Below, in pieces: positions 1 to 11,898 of a stretch of 64,000 nucleotides of DNA (position 1 is its first letter; every line of letters begins with the position of its first letter). The position numbers were made by a program, and so were the translations under genes. Source of the stretch: Kingdonia uniflora (taxonomy: Eukaryota; Streptophyta; Magnoliopsida; Ranunculales; Circaeasteraceae); NCBI GenBank assembly GCA_014058105.1, contig JACGCM010001245.1, positions 2,356,001-2,420,000 of the forward strand. The letters run 5' to 3'. A model generated the notes under the pieces. That model saw only the letters and a list, made by a program, of their open reading frames with translations. It did no database searches and was not told the origin of the DNA.

Positions 1-573
1 TTTATCTCTAATAAAAGAGATCATCAGAGCCGAGTCACTAGCCACCTACAACCTTTATATACCCCTATTTACGCCAATATAAAGCCCTCTATTGATAGCT
101 TGCATCTCATGATAGGTGACTGTCTCAAGGGGTTCCTTCCCTGCATAAGCAATAATGCAGTTCCTGATGGCGGTGGATCCTACTTACATAATTTCAAAAC
201 TTTCTTTTAGTAATTTGATCTAATGCCCCAGTCTTGACAGCTCACCCTAGCTTCCATAGTGTCCTTTGTAGTTGTGATCAAAGCTTTTAATCTAGCCTCC
301 ACCTTAGTCATAATCATATTAAGCAGACTTATAGCAATTTTTTGAAAGTTGTTGAAGACCTTGTCATTTCTGTACAACCATATCTGATACTCCATTGTGG
401 AAAAGGCAAAATCTCATGTGGGTAATTTGCCTAGCAAGAATTATGATTGTAGATAATGAAATTGGAAGGGAACCTATTTGAGCAATATTACTTAACAACA
501 ACACCAAGCTAATTAGTATTTCTTTTCCTTTCAAGATGTTGATTTTATAATCTAATGAAAAATATTGAAACAT
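1..573 (-). mobile_element. LINE (non-LTR retrotransposon) 3' portion, partial, off the left edge
   Basis: Read on the minus strand, this stretch gives a piece with IWLYRNDKVF, the kind of motif found in the C-terminal region of plant L1-type LINE polyproteins (IWxxRNxxxF). It is followed toward the left edge by sequence resembling the RNase H-like domain that ends these polyproteins, with an AxxSDSALMISFI-like stretch. Several stops and frame changes interrupt it, so it is a decayed copy. The rest lies outside the window. The family call is inferred from short motifs only; a chance resemblance is possible but less likely because two domains appear in the expected order. Confidence 0.5.
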
Positions 574-940
574 TTTCTGGACTTGATCTCTTTTTGTGCC
601 AATGCAAATTTGGATTATGCAGACCTTAGAACCAATTTTAATATAAGAATATGAGAGTTAGTATCATGGATAAATCCTAAAAGACATGTATTTGTAATGA
701 ACAGTCATGTATCTTCATTAGGTGGCTTTAGGAGCATCAACGAGTGACATGCTTTGTAAATATGGGGTACAGGTTCCAAGTGACACATAATGCCCTATTA
801 AAATTTTGTGTCTAAGCCTCAATCTCTTCTCACTTGGTCCCCTCGTATTGAGTCAAGCATTTATTACATCAATGAAGATTAAATTTTTATCTTTGTTAGG
901 ACTTTATAGTTATAATAAACTCAAAATTAACAGCTAAGTG
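574..940. other. Spacer between LINE fragment and LTR; nothing recognised
   Basis: AT-rich sequence with no convincing reading frame, repeat end or RNA gene. Its last bases are the left flank of the LTR starting at 941. Confidence 0.5.
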
Positions 941-2340
941 TGAAATTTTTGAGTTTGTGAGATTAATCGATTAGGAATAACTACGTCAAATTTGCTAGGT
1001 CGATAATCCTTCATATCAATTTTCCAATAACAAAACCCTAGCCTAATTTAAATTAATTATTATCATCTAGTATTAACAAGTAATAGTCAATAAGAAGCAA
1101 CGTACAATTTTAACCCTGTGGGAAACCTTTCTCATGACAAAAACCCACATGTTATTGTCGAATCCTCAACAACTAAAGTCTACTATAGTTAAAGAATTAT
1201 AAGAAGTTCGACTACTTACAGACTCGATAAACATATCTCGTGGTTACCTCTCTTCGAACAATCTTCTAGCAATTGATTTTTCATTCTCTCAACACCTTCG
1301 CTCTCATAATACCACACTTCGGATCACGCACCAACACTTTTCAAGCTTGAATCCTTCAAGCTTTCAAATCACAAATTAGGTATTTGGAAAGTTAATTGTA
1401 ACTCTCAAAAGCAAGAGGATTGATGTTAATCTCTGAGAAAATTTTCTCTTGAAAGTTGTTCTTTGGTCTGAGTAAAAACCCTAAAAAATGAAATGAGAAA
1501 AAGTTTCAAAAACTGAAGCTTTTATAAAAATAAAAATAAAAAAGTTCATATCGAGTTCTATTCAAACAGAGAAGTGCTCTGCTCGAACACAGACTGAAAG
1601 AAAAAAATTTAGTTGTTCGAACAAAGAGACTCAGAATGAATAAAACCTTAATGGTTTGAACCTCTAATGGAACTAGGAGACTCAAAATGTATAAAACCTT
1701 AATAGTTCTAACTCCTGTTCAAACTAGGAGGCTCTGAATGTATAGAACCTTAACAGTTAGAACCCCTGTTCAAACTAGGAGACTCAAAATGAATAAAACC
1801 TTAACAGTTCGAACTGAGATACTGAATTGAGTTTATAAAATATTTTTAAGAGATCATTGGGACTTTGTACTCCGACTAAAGGTTCTTCTCAAGTCAACTT
1901 ATCTGATATCTGACTTTCATATTAACTGATGGTGCTAATTTCAGTTATAGTTGATCCAACGGGCAATCTCTGACAAGGAGGAACTACATGATAAACTCTG
2001 ACACACAAGGTCTTCTCTAAACTAGTGTTGACACAAAATGATACTATTACTAATATGGATGCTTTAATTTTCCCTCTGGTTCATTTTATTACAAAATTCC
2101 TATATACAACAAGAGGTAACCCTAGTACACTTTCTTAACACAAAGCCACTTTCAAGCTAACAAACCAAATTTTTTTTGAAAGAATTACAACTCGATGAGT
2201 ACAAACTCAACCAATGAACTTCAACTCATGGGATGAATTCTTTCTCACTCCAACACCTTCTCTTTAATATCCTATACACTAAACAAAATAGATCATGATA
2301 CATTTTAAAAGAATTAGAAATAACAATCATATCATGAACA
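941..2340 (-). repeat. Left LTR copy (3' LTR in minus orientation)
   Basis: Begins TGAAATTTTT and ends ATGAACA on the plus strand. It matches 10550-11898 along its whole length with many substitutions and small indels, for example the shared run AACAAGTAATAGTCAATAAG. A diverged internal repeat of about 55-60 bp containing 'aaccttaacagtt' and 'gagactcagaatg' occurs around 1620-1820 in this copy and again in the other one. Confidence 0.7.
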
Positions 2341-2356
2341 TCTCTCCCCTTTTTTA
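2341..2356 (-). promoter_or_regulatory. Polypurine tract before the 3' LTR
   Basis: On the minus strand this is AAAAAAGGGGAGA directly before the LTR start TGTTCATGAT. This is the position and composition expected of the plus-strand priming site of an LTR retrotransposon. Confidence 0.6.
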
Positions 2357-3860
2357 TCATGGAAGATCAAAAGGTGAATGGAAAGAAATATAACCAAATC
2401 AATATTACATTAAAAAAGTACTAGTTACATCATAAAAGTAATAGGTGAAATTAAATGTATCTCCCCTTCAAACTAATGGTGACCCTAGTTAGACTACAAA
2501 TACCACACACATAAAATTTAAAGAATAAATGTCATAAATAATCATTAACATAAAATATGCAAAATAGATTAAGGTATTACCTCTATAATATAAAAAGTCA
2601 ATACTAAAGTATATTACTCGGTGTGCGTGTGTGTGCAATTAGATAGATTCAATTTTTTTAACTTATTACTCAACCACAATTGGATCACTATGTTGGAACT
2701 TGTTTTAACTTAAGCCTGATTTGGGTGGCCACTCAAATATCACTGACATTTTGCTAGGTTTTCTCTCATTGCTAAGATAAGTGTGAATAAATGCAACGCG
2801 GAGTCGTATACATTGAATAGGAGGGCTTTTCCTGAAAGATTCCTTAGAAAAGAATTTAATTGTTGGTAAAAGTGTCAAGTTAACTACCATAGACTTCATA
2901 TATGTCATCTTCACTAAATTGAATACACTATACTCATGATCAAATAGGTCTTGTTAGGGCTGCAATGTATGCTAAGGATAGGATTGTGATGAATAAGGTA
3001 TTTTGATGGCATTCTGAGAATACTCTGGTCTTCACATTATTAATTGCTCACTCAGACTACACCTTACTCCACTTTCTTATTCTTCTTACATTTCACTTTT
3101 CACTATATCAACTTTCAAACATTCGATCTTGTTTTTCTTGTTCACTTTATCACTTCAACAACCTATTTGAATTATTTTTGTTTCTATCATTCCCTTTTTT
3201 TCACACTCCTTCAAGTATAAAGCCATATTTATATTTTAAAGCTCTTTTCCTAAGTATCCTCATAAGGATAGGGTAAATGGAGATTGGCTACAAATGATGG
3301 CTTCTATTAGGCTCAAGGGGCAACAAACAAATATACATTGGGGAATCAACAATGGCCAAAAAGGGTTTATAAAAAAATGCCTAAGATTATTTCTTCAGCT
3401 TCGTACGGTCTCTTTTTTGCCTCGAATCAAGGGTAAAAAATGTTCTAGTATTTTAACTTGAATTTTTATGTCACCTTCAACAATTAATTAATGCAAACAA
3501 AAAATAAGATCATAAAATAAAGAATGGCTAAAATTGGAAGGAGATTACAAAATAACACTCGAAGCTTGTAGAAATGCTAGATCCTCACATATCATTAAGT
3601 AATAAAGTCTTCACAATAACGTCAAGTATTTCTAATCACGATTGGTTTTTAGTTTAGGTAAGGATGCAATTGACTGTTGTGAATTGTGATTTTTTCCAAG
3701 TAAATATTCAGTGAATAATTGTACCACAATAGTATTATCCTAGTCTTGCAAGAATATTTTACATTAATAATCCTAAGATGCAAAGTACATACACAAATTA
3801 TACCCTTATTGTCCTGAAAAGATGAAGAGAATAACATAACAAAACAAAGGGTAAGAGATG
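2357..3860. other. Internal region of the gag-only element where pol is absent
   Basis: This is where a Copia element reading right to left should carry integrase, reverse transcriptase and RNase H. No such motif was found on either strand, only short AT-rich frames. It may be the relic of a pol deletion. Confidence 0.5.
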
Positions 3861-3869
3861 TACCTAATC

Positions 3870-5209
3870 AATGGAGCAGATAGCGATAACTCATCCTTAC
3901 ACACCCAAATAGCTTGAATTATCTTTGGAGATTGAGCTTTTTGAGTAAGCATTGAAGATTTCTTGAACATCTCCATCTTTTCCATGATAGGGAGCCGTTC
4001 AACTTGTCTATTATATGTTATAAATCTACAATATGATGCATAATATCTCTTTCTAACACATACATGACAATAAATAACTCAATTTGCAAGAAATCTTTTT
4101 GACCTAACCATGAGTGGTTAATAACGTACTCTATTTGGGCAATGAAGTAGCTTTAACAAATCTTATGACGTGAGGAGTTTTTAAGCTAAAAATAGGTTTT
4201 TCATATCCAAGTTCCTTTTTGACACTTTTAGATTTGCCCAAACTTAGCATTTTATCAATATTTATCACTCCGACAAAATATATGAAGTTTATGTTAAGTT
4301 GTAACCAAGTCAAGCTTGGACTTTTCAAGTTCATCTAGAGTTGACTTAACTTTCTCCTTAGCATCATGAACTTCCTTTTCTAACAGCTCAAGTTTGTCAA
4401 GAAGATTTAGTTTCTTACTTTTAAGCTTTTCAATCTGAAGGCTTCATCCTCGGCTTGTTCTTTAAGATCCAGTTAGTGTGAGTGTGCTAACTTGATCTTT
4501 TAAGGATTTGTTAACTCTTTTAAGTTTAACACACTTCAAAAATATCTGAGTATACAACTCTTCAAGATTAGAGTCTCCAAACTCATATCTTTCATTATCA
4601 CTCTGACTTTTAGCAGGGCTCTCAAGCTCAAAGTGGTCAGAACAATCATTAATATATATGATTTATTCTAGCAGGATACGCACAATAGTTGTCATTTTCA
4701 TTTTCTTGGTGATGATCATTATTAGCATCATTATCATCCTAAGTAACAATAATATTCATGGCTTTAATATTATTATCAAAAAATTTTATTGGGGCAACTA
4801 TGTGTATAATGACCAAACTTAGGATACTTATAGCATTTAAATTGACTTAGGCCAGTGTTAGGGTTAGTCTCCCCAGTTATTCGATTTAACTTGATCATGA
4901 GTTCGCGACATATAATTTACTGATTGCCCTTGTCTTTGAAATTGATATTTTTTTCATAAGGTTTTGAAGCTGTTTACTTATATATGCAATTTGTGAATCA
5001 ATATCTGACCCCTCATCATCATCTAAAACATATGAGTTGTTAACCTCCTAGGTACCCTTAGAAGATGAGGAGGTAGAGGAAGACTTAAAAGCAATACTCT
5101 TATTCTTCTGAGGGTTTTCCATAAGCATCTCGAGTTTAAATGTTTCCAATTTTCTAGCAAGTGTGTATGGTTTCACTTGTTTAAGATCCTAAGCTTCCTT
5201 TATAGCATC
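3870..5209 (-). pseudogene. Copia gag, C-terminal part (continues across the hAT insertion from 9915-10510)
   Basis: On the minus strand the frame resumes right after the hAT element with RRDAIKEA, then LARKLETFKLEML, typical of the end of the UBN2 gag domain of plant Copia elements. A Ser-rich linker, a zinc knuckle near 4797-4838 and a Lys/Leu-rich coiled-coil-like stretch (about 4320-4570) follow. The knuckle reads CYKYPKFGHYTHSC: the second Cys of the C-x2-C-x4-H-x4-C pattern is Tyr. Several stops and frame changes show it is not functional. Gag would bind and package element RNA. Confidence 0.6.
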
Positions 5210-5217
5210 ACGTCTAG

Positions 5218-5440
5218 AGTTGGCAAACGGGTCGTGTTTGGGTTACACAGATCGGGTCATAACGGGTTCGAGGGTCAAATAGGCAAACCCAAACCCAACC
5301 TGTTTAACTAAACGAGTCAGATATTCAAACCTACACCTGACCCTAATTTAAACGGGTCAACTCGACCCGACCTGTTTAACTAAACGAGTCGGGATTGGGT
5401 CGGGTTTGGGGGGTCGGGTTTGGGTCGACCTGTATTCAAT
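5218..5440. repeat. Left subterminal region of the hAT element, GGGTC/GACCC-rich
   Basis: Many copies of GGGTC, CGGGT and GACCC in both orientations, with a nearly repeated block containing 'ctgtttaactaaacgagtc' (around 5308-5328 and 5373-5393). In hAT elements such subterminal clusters are transposase-binding sites; that role here is inferred. Confidence 0.6.
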
Positions 5441-5865
5441 TCAGATTATTATAACAATAATACAAGTATACAACATAACAGAACACTCTTTTGATAAGTA
5501 TTCAGTTCAAAGAACCTGTATTCAGTCATTGCAGTCTTTGTTTTAGTTCAAGATAGAGAATTTGTAGAGTATACTCTTTAGATAAGTATAACATAAAACA
5601 AATTGAAGTATACAATAGTCAACATAATAGTATTCATTTCAAATAACAATATAACAATATATTACAGATAACAATATTAAGTTTAAATGTTCAATAGATA
5701 ACATTAACATTTCATACAATCATACTTCAAAGAATATTCAGTTCATCAGTTACAGCAATATAGAATCACATATACGTATAAGATAACATTGATACTTCAA
5801 AACCAAACAGATAACAATAATTTAGTTTGGATTCTGAATGTAAAACACTAAACTGAAACTATCTA

Positions 5866-6185
5866 TTAGGCTAGGCAGTTACTTCAAAGCAGTTCAACAG
5901 ATAATAACATCACAAAAGTTCAAACTTCAAAGAGTTCAGAAAGTTAGGCTAGGCAGTTCAGCAGACAATAACATCATAACAACATCACAACAGTTCAGTA
6001 GTTAGGCTAGGCAGCCCATGAATTAAAACAGCAGCAGTTTGGCAACATCACAACAGTTCACAATAGTTCAGCAGTTAGGCTAGGCAGTCCAGAAAGGCGG
6101 AAAGTAAAACAGCAGTTCGGCAATATCACAACATTTCACAGCAGTTCAGAAGTTAGGCTAGGCAGTCCAGATAGTAAAATGACAG
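5866..6185. repeat. Degenerate minisatellite inside the hAT element
   Basis: The motif ttaggctaggcag recurs at about 5866, 5944, 6002, 6075 and 6153, spaced 58-78 bp apart, with intervening text rich in 'cagttcagcag' and 'aacatcacaac'. It lies between the transposase 3' end and the left terminus. Confidence 0.7.
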
Positions 6186-6493
6186 TCTGTCCTATAAGGC
6201 TATCACATAGATTATGGAGCTCCATTACCACTAGCAATGCTCTCCTCTTGACCTATGCAAGTAAAATAAATAACATAACTTAAGTGCATAATCTTGTAAA
6301 ACACCACAATAAATAAACTTGATAAAAACAACATAATTAGCTTATCAATTATAATAGTAGATTACTTACGGTCAATGTTTAACAACACCATATCCTCGGC
6401 TAAATTTGCAAGTGTCGAATCCTCCATGAAAGATAAATCACCTAAGATATCAAAAAAACACTTATAAATTATTTATATACAAATGAATCAAAT

Positions 6494-8556
6494 TAACTAT
6501 CCAAAAATATATTACTTTTTGAATATAACCAATCTCGAGTACAAATCAAAGCCTCGACATTATCCGGCTTTAGGGTACTACGAAAAGGATCAACCACTCT
6601 ACCACCAATAGAAAATGCTGACTCTGAGGCAACTGTAGATATGAAAATTGAAAGAATATCTCGAGCCATTAAGGTGAGCTCTAGATATCAAGTTTTGGTT
6701 CTCCTTCTAAAATTCGAGAATGTCTAAATCAAGAATTCTTTTTAATTTGGGTTCCTCCAAATACAATTGCAATTGAGATTTGCTAGGAAATGTTTCCATC
6801 TCCTCATCATCAAAAGTATCAAATGCCTAATAATCATTAATCAATAAGAGAGTAAAAACTATAATTAAGCTTATCAAATAAGAAAACAAATCTTTAAAAA
6901 CTAATATACCTTCGAAGCATCCATTCCCCTCTTAGAACTTGAGTTGCAAACTCGAGAACTTGCTCCTCCTGATCTAAAACCTCCCACATTTGCATATGTT
7001 GAGTAATAGGTCTCGAAGAGAGCAAACAATTTATCCCAAACTAGTGCCATCTCGAAAGAATCAACTCCATAGATTTGCCTGTAAGAATACTCTACAAATT
7101 GGAGTTTGTAGCGAGGATCCAAGACCACGTCAAGAACAAATATGAGGTTGTGCTTTGACCAATACTTCTAAAATTTCACCTTCATTTGTGAAGCCATTTT
7201 CTTTAGATAAGTATCTGATCCTTCAATTGCTTTAGATAAAGCATGTTGCACCATAAAAACTTGTGGAAAGTACAAGTTGGAGGTAGTATACTTTGTCCTA
7301 GAAAACTCGCAAGTTACTTCATAGAAAACACTCAAAAACTCAAAATTTTTCTACCTTAACCCAATCTTCATCTAAGGGGCAACTCCTGTAGTTTGAATCA
7401 AGTATTTAGAGATGGCTAAATGCTCGACGATAGTGTAATGCACTATCAAGCATAAGAAATGTCAAATTCCACCTAGTTGGAATGTCTTGCCTCAACCCCT
7501 TACTAGTTGGAAGAGTTAGATTCTTCACACATTCTTTAAATGATTACTTCCTTCCTTGAGAACCCCTAAAGTACCTTACACTCTCCCTTATCTTCATCAC
7601 AGCTTCACCCATCTCCTTCAAACCTTCTTGCACTATCAAGTTTATAATATGAGCACAACATCTAACATGAAAGAAATCCCCATCAGAAAAAAGAGCACTC
7701 TCAAATTCAATTGGGTCTTAAGTAGCCCAACGAAGGAATCATTTGAGGATGCATTATCAGAGCTAATTAAAAATAACTTTTTTCCAATCCCCCACTCAGA
7801 CAAAAGAGTATAAATCTTCTCGCAAATCGAAACCCCGTTGTGTGGAGAAGGCATATAAGAATAATTGAGCACTTTCTTCTCCAACTTCTACTCTTTTTTA
7901 ACAAAATGGGCTGTCAAAGAGATATAACCATCTCTTGTGACCGAGCTCCACAAGTCTGAGGTTAAGCTTATTTTTCCAGGAACTTGCAATATCTTGCGAA
8001 TCAACCCCTTCTCTCTTTTATATATTTTAAGAATGTTAGCTTTTGAAGTATTTCGTGAAACTAGCTTGATATCACGGTTTGCATATGTTGTATAGTTAAA
8101 CGTATCTTTTATTCCCTCGTATTCATCAAAACTAAAAGGGAGAGAGTGCCTAATGATGGCAACATTTACTAATTCACGAAAAAATTTGGGATTAAACTTT
8201 GATGACATCAACGACATATTAGACTCGAATTGGGACAACACCATTTGTCCCACATCACGGCTAGTTCTTGCGGTGCAAGCTTTTATATGTCGTTTCATGT
8301 TACCCGTCCCACTTTTCAAGTATGTGTGTGGGCAATAATTGTATTTACACCTTATGATATCATCGTCCCCTACAGGTAGCTCAGTAAAGAAGTTTCAAAC
8401 ATGAGAAGTATTTTGCCTTTTTCGCTTATCTTTACTAAGAGGTTTTGAAGCAACGCTACTTCCTCCATCAACGAGATCATCATGACCACCAAAGCCATGC
8501 ACTTCATTAAGCGAATCACTCTCAACATCCTCAGCAATGTTAACTAAATTCTCCAT
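6494..8556 (-). pseudogene. hAT transposase, decayed
   Basis: Minus strand. An ATG at 8556 opens a frame with an acidic start and a basic patch (KDKRKRQ), then a TGA where a Trp is expected at the start of the BED zinc finger (near 8398). The finger continues with NMKRHIKAC. Next come LTSDLWSSVTRDGYISLTAHF (about 7890-7960) and LDNASSND-like text with frame changes (7640-7884). The DPRYK piece is at 7128-6901. The C-terminal dimerisation block at about 6640-6500 is clear: [14 protein letters not shown], then [13 protein letters not shown]. The order matches the usual hAT transposase of about 650-700 residues that excises and reinserts the element. Stops and frameshifts make it inactive. Confidence 0.8.
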
Positions 8557-9239
8557 CTATAAAAGACAATCGCAGATGTAAGAAAGTCTCAATGAAGATT
8601 CCTATAAAATTGGATTGGATGGATAGACTAGACAATTCATATATACCATGACAACAACCACAATGGCGCAACAAGACTCTTATAGGAACATGGGACAGAT
8701 CAGAAACTATGATTCTCTACGAAAAACACGTGATTACTTTCATTCCAAGGTATCAAGGAGATTAAATATTGAGCCTTATAGGAATATGGGACAGACTGAG
8801 TCGACTGACTCTTTAGGACTTTAACAAAGGTTTTCCCCCAGTTTTAGATCAAGTCCTACTAGGCAGATAAAGAAGAAGCAAAATGAGAAAGATACATCAT
8901 AACATCAATAACATTACTAGTTGATTAATAAATGTAAACAGACTGACACACCTATACATATTGAGAAAACATAGAATTAGCTAATTACTCAAATAAAAAA
9001 CTAAGTTAACAGCAGTACCTGAATTACTGAAAACAATTACTGAAATCATTAGATGAATTACTGAAATCATTAGAAGAAAAACTAAGTTAACATATCAAAA
9101 AATAGCTAATTACTCAAATCATTAGATGAATTATTGAAAATAATACCTGAATTTGTGAGTTTGTGACTGATCTCAATAACAATAAAAAATGGCTCTAGAG
9201 AGAGATGAGGTTAGTTGACTCAAACAACTGGAGATCTCA

Positions 9240-9600
9240 GCAGTAACAACTTCACATGGGTTTCTTTCATGAAAACGATGAGTTAGAGAGTGTGACAGAG
9301 TGATGGGTTTCTCAGAGATCTCAGCAACAACAATCAATCAATAACAACAGATGGATTTCTCAGAGTGATGGGTTTTCTCAGATAATAATAGCAACAATCA
9401 ATTAACAAATTATGGATTTTCTCATAGTGATGGGTTTTCTCAGAGTGATGGATTTCTTAGCAGATGGATTTCTCAATAATAATAGCAACAATCAATCAAT
9501 AGAGGAGAGGAGTGGAAGTGGAGACTGTGGAGTGTGGAGTGTGGAGTGTGGAGTAGAGGAGATGAGATTATGAGTGCCTGAGTGGAGTGGAGGCTGAGAG
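9240..9600. repeat. Tandem repeats near the right end of the hAT element
   Basis: Between about 9300 and 9480, blocks built from 'gatgggtttctcagag' and 'aacaacaatcaatcaat' recur four to five times. They are followed by a tight tandem of 'gtggagtgt' units at about 9520-9555. Together with the left minisatellite they lie on both sides of the transposase gene. Confidence 0.6.
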
Positions 9601-9724
9601 AAGAGTGAGGAGTGAGGATGAATGGTTGGCGAATGATGACTTATTATTGTTACCCTGAACCTAAACTCTGGTAAAAGACTTAAAGGTACTAAGAAGACAT
9701 AAAATTACAATTAAACCTAAGGCT

Positions 9725-9906
9725 TTAAACAGGTCACGGGTCGACCCGAACCACATAGGCTAAACCCTAGCCCGACCCATTTATTTAATGGGTTAGACGG
9801 GTTCGGGTCAAATGACCCGTGACCTATTAAGACCAAACCCTAACCCACCAAAAATAGGGTTGGGTCAGGTCGGGTTGGCGGGTCGTGGGTCACTTTGTTA
9901 GCTCTA
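9725..9906. repeat. Right subterminal region of the hAT element, GGGTC/GACCC-rich
   Basis: Mirror image in content of the left subterminal region: clustered GGGTC, GACCC and CGGGTT motifs running up to the end TTAGCTCTA next to the target duplication. Confidence 0.6.
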
Positions 9907-9914
9907 ACGTCTAG

Positions 9915-10510
9915 ATCTAAAGCTCTTAGGAAGAGATCTCAAGATTTCGTAAATAAATTGAACATCGGAGTAAGATGTACCTAATGCGACACTACTGTTG
10001 ACAATGTCCCTAAGTCTCATATAGAACTCATCAAAGAGTTTATTCTTATGATCCATTCAAATTTTCTTGAATTGGGAGGTGAACATTTGCAACTTTCTTT
10101 CTATGACTATATCATCGCCATTGTGAGTTCGAACTAATATGTCCCAAGCCTTGTTCGAAGTGATACAAACAAAGATGTGACGAAACTCACTAGGGCTTAC
10201 AACCATACAAATAGCATTGCGACTATTATAATTATAACCAACACCTTTCTTTTCATCCTTAGAACATTGATTCATAGGCTTAAGGACCTCTTCAACATCA
10301 TCACCCATTCATTTCATCATGGTAGGGTGCATCCATCCATCCCCGATTGTAATCCACACATCTTCTCTAAGTGATTGCAAGAATTCAACCATTTAAACTT
10401 TCCAATAAGAATATATAGTATTTATTATCGAAGAGGAGAACACGATTTATGGGACCTTAAAATCATTCAGAACCATTAGTCTCAAATACACGAGTTAGAA
10501 TCCACACTCA
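9915..10510 (-). pseudogene. Copia gag, N-terminal UBN2 part
   Basis: Minus strand. The 83-codon open piece at 10308-10057 contains SNKAWDILVRTHNGDD and ERKLQMFTSQFKKI, followed after a stop by LFDEFYMRLRDIVNSS and EILRSLPKSF. These are in the order and spacing of the UBN2 gag domain of plant Copia elements. Upstream sequence to about 10510 resembles the usual gag beginning, but with stops. The domain ends exactly at the hAT target duplication and continues at 5209. Confidence 0.75.
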
Positions 10511-10535
10511 GGTTGTTATGCATTCGAGCATGACC

Positions 10536-10548
10536 GCTCTTGTACTAA
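10536..10548 (-). promoter_or_regulatory. Degenerate tRNA-iMet-type primer binding site
   Basis: Minus strand TTAGTACAAGAGC, one base away from the LTR end. It resembles the plant Copia primer-binding sequence TGGTATCAGAGC with a few changes. Its position marks 10550-11898 as a 5' LTR for the internal region to its left. Confidence 0.55.
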
Positions 10549-10549
10549 T

Positions 10550-11898
10550 TGAAAATTTTGAGGCCTTGAGATTAATTGATTATGAATAACAATGAAAAAT
10601 TTGTTAGGTAGATAATCATTGATATCAATTTTCCAATAATGATACCCTAGCCTAATTCAAATCAAATTTATCATCTAGTGTTAACAAGTAATAGTCAATA
10701 AGAAATAGCGTACAATTTTAACCACGAGGGAAACCTTTCCCTAGAAAAAAAAACCCACAAGTCGATGTCAAATCCTCAACAGTTAAAATCTACTTTGATC
10801 AAAGAATTACAAGAAGTTTGATTACTTACAGACTCGATAAACACATCCTATGGTTACCTCTCTTCAGGCAATCTTCTAACAATTGATCATTCGTCCTCGC
10901 AACGCCTCCCTTCGAATCACGTACCAAAGCTTTTCAAGCTTGAATCCCTCAAACTCTCAAATCATAAATTGGGTATCTGGGAAGTTAATTGCAACTCTCA
11001 AAAACCAGAGGATTAATGTTAATCCCTGAAAAAACTTGCTCTTGAAAGTTGTTCTTTGTTCTGAGTAAAAACCCTAAAAAATGAAATGAGCAAAAATTCC
11101 AAAAACTGAAGTTTTTATATAAAAAAATAAGTTCAGCTCGAGTTATGTTCAAACGGATAAGTGCTTTGTTCGAACACAGAGTCACAGGCTGGAAAAAAAA
11201 AACTTAGTTGTTCGAACGAAAAGACTCAGGATAAATAAAACATTAACAGTTGGAACCCATGTTCGAACTAGGAGACTCAGAATGTATAAACCCTTAACAG
11301 TTTGAACTTTGAACCCCTATTTGAACTAGGAGACTCAGAATGAATAAACATTAACAGTTTGAACCCCTGTGTAAATTGAGAGACTAAATTTAGTTTATAA
11401 TATATTTTAAATGAACGTGGGGACTTCACTCATACCGAAGGTCCTTCTCAAGTCAACTTACCTGATATTTAACTTTTATGTTGACTGATGGTACCAAGTC
11501 TAGGTACAATTAATCCAACGAGCTATTTCTTGCGAGGAGGAGCCACAAGATAAACTCTGACACATTAGGATCACTCAAAACTAGTTTTGACAAAAAATGG
11601 TACCAATACAAATATGAATACTTTAATCTTCCCCTCTGGCTTATTTCTTGATAAAACTCCTATATACAACTTGAAGTAACCCTAGTGCACTTCCTTAACA
11701 CAGGGCCACTCTAAAGCTGACATACACAAAAAATGAAAAGAATTACAACTCAATGAACACAAACTCAATCACTGAACTTCAACTCATGAGATGAATTATT
11801 TCTCTATTCAACACCTGCTCTTTTATATCTTGTACACTAAATAAGATAAATCATGATACATTTAAAAAAAAATAGAAATAACAATCATATCATGAACA
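10550..11898 (-). repeat. Right LTR copy
   Basis: Starts TGAAAATTTT and ends ATGAACA on the plus strand; homologous throughout to 941-2340. Left neighbour is the primer-binding-like site (5' LTR arrangement). Right neighbour is a purine-tract-like sequence followed by internal-type sequence (3' LTR arrangement). Confidence 0.7.

Larger units (their letters stand above)
5210..9914 (-). mobile_element. hAT-superfamily DNA transposon inserted in Copia gag, with 8-bp target duplication
   Basis: The 8-bp target duplication ACGTCTAG flanks the element at 5210-5217 and 9907-9914; the element itself is 5218-9906. Removing the element and one copy restores a continuous gag sequence. The ends are short imperfect inverted repeats (TAGAGTTGGCAAA left, TAGAGCTAACAAA on the opposite strand at the right). 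The left TAG is shared with the target duplication, which suggests loss of one TAG from a TAGTAG junction. Both subterminal regions are packed with GGGTC/GACCC motifs, as in many plant hAT elements. It carries a decayed transposase gene on the minus strand. Confidence 0.85.
941..11898 (-). mobile_element. Gag-only Copia-type LTR retrotransposon, minus orientation, carrying a nested hAT element
   Basis: Two direct repeats of about 1.35-1.4 kb (941-2340 and 10550-11898) bound an internal region. On the minus strand this has a primer-binding-like site beside the right repeat, a gag gene of UBN2 type with a zinc knuckle, and a purine-rich tract just before the left repeat. Both repeats start TG and end CA. 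No reverse transcriptase, integrase or RNase H frame is visible, so it looks like a non-autonomous element depending on a relative for pol, or one whose pol was deleted. A 4.7-kb hAT transposon interrupts gag. Flanks outside the two repeats do not form a target duplication (AAGTG on the left, TCTCT on the right), and internal-type sequence continues to the right of the right repeat, so the structure is rearranged. Confidence 0.65.

Noticed and set aside
7556..7813. Plus-strand 85-codon frame within the hAT element
   Set aside because: It lies opposite the transposase coding strand and has no features of its own.
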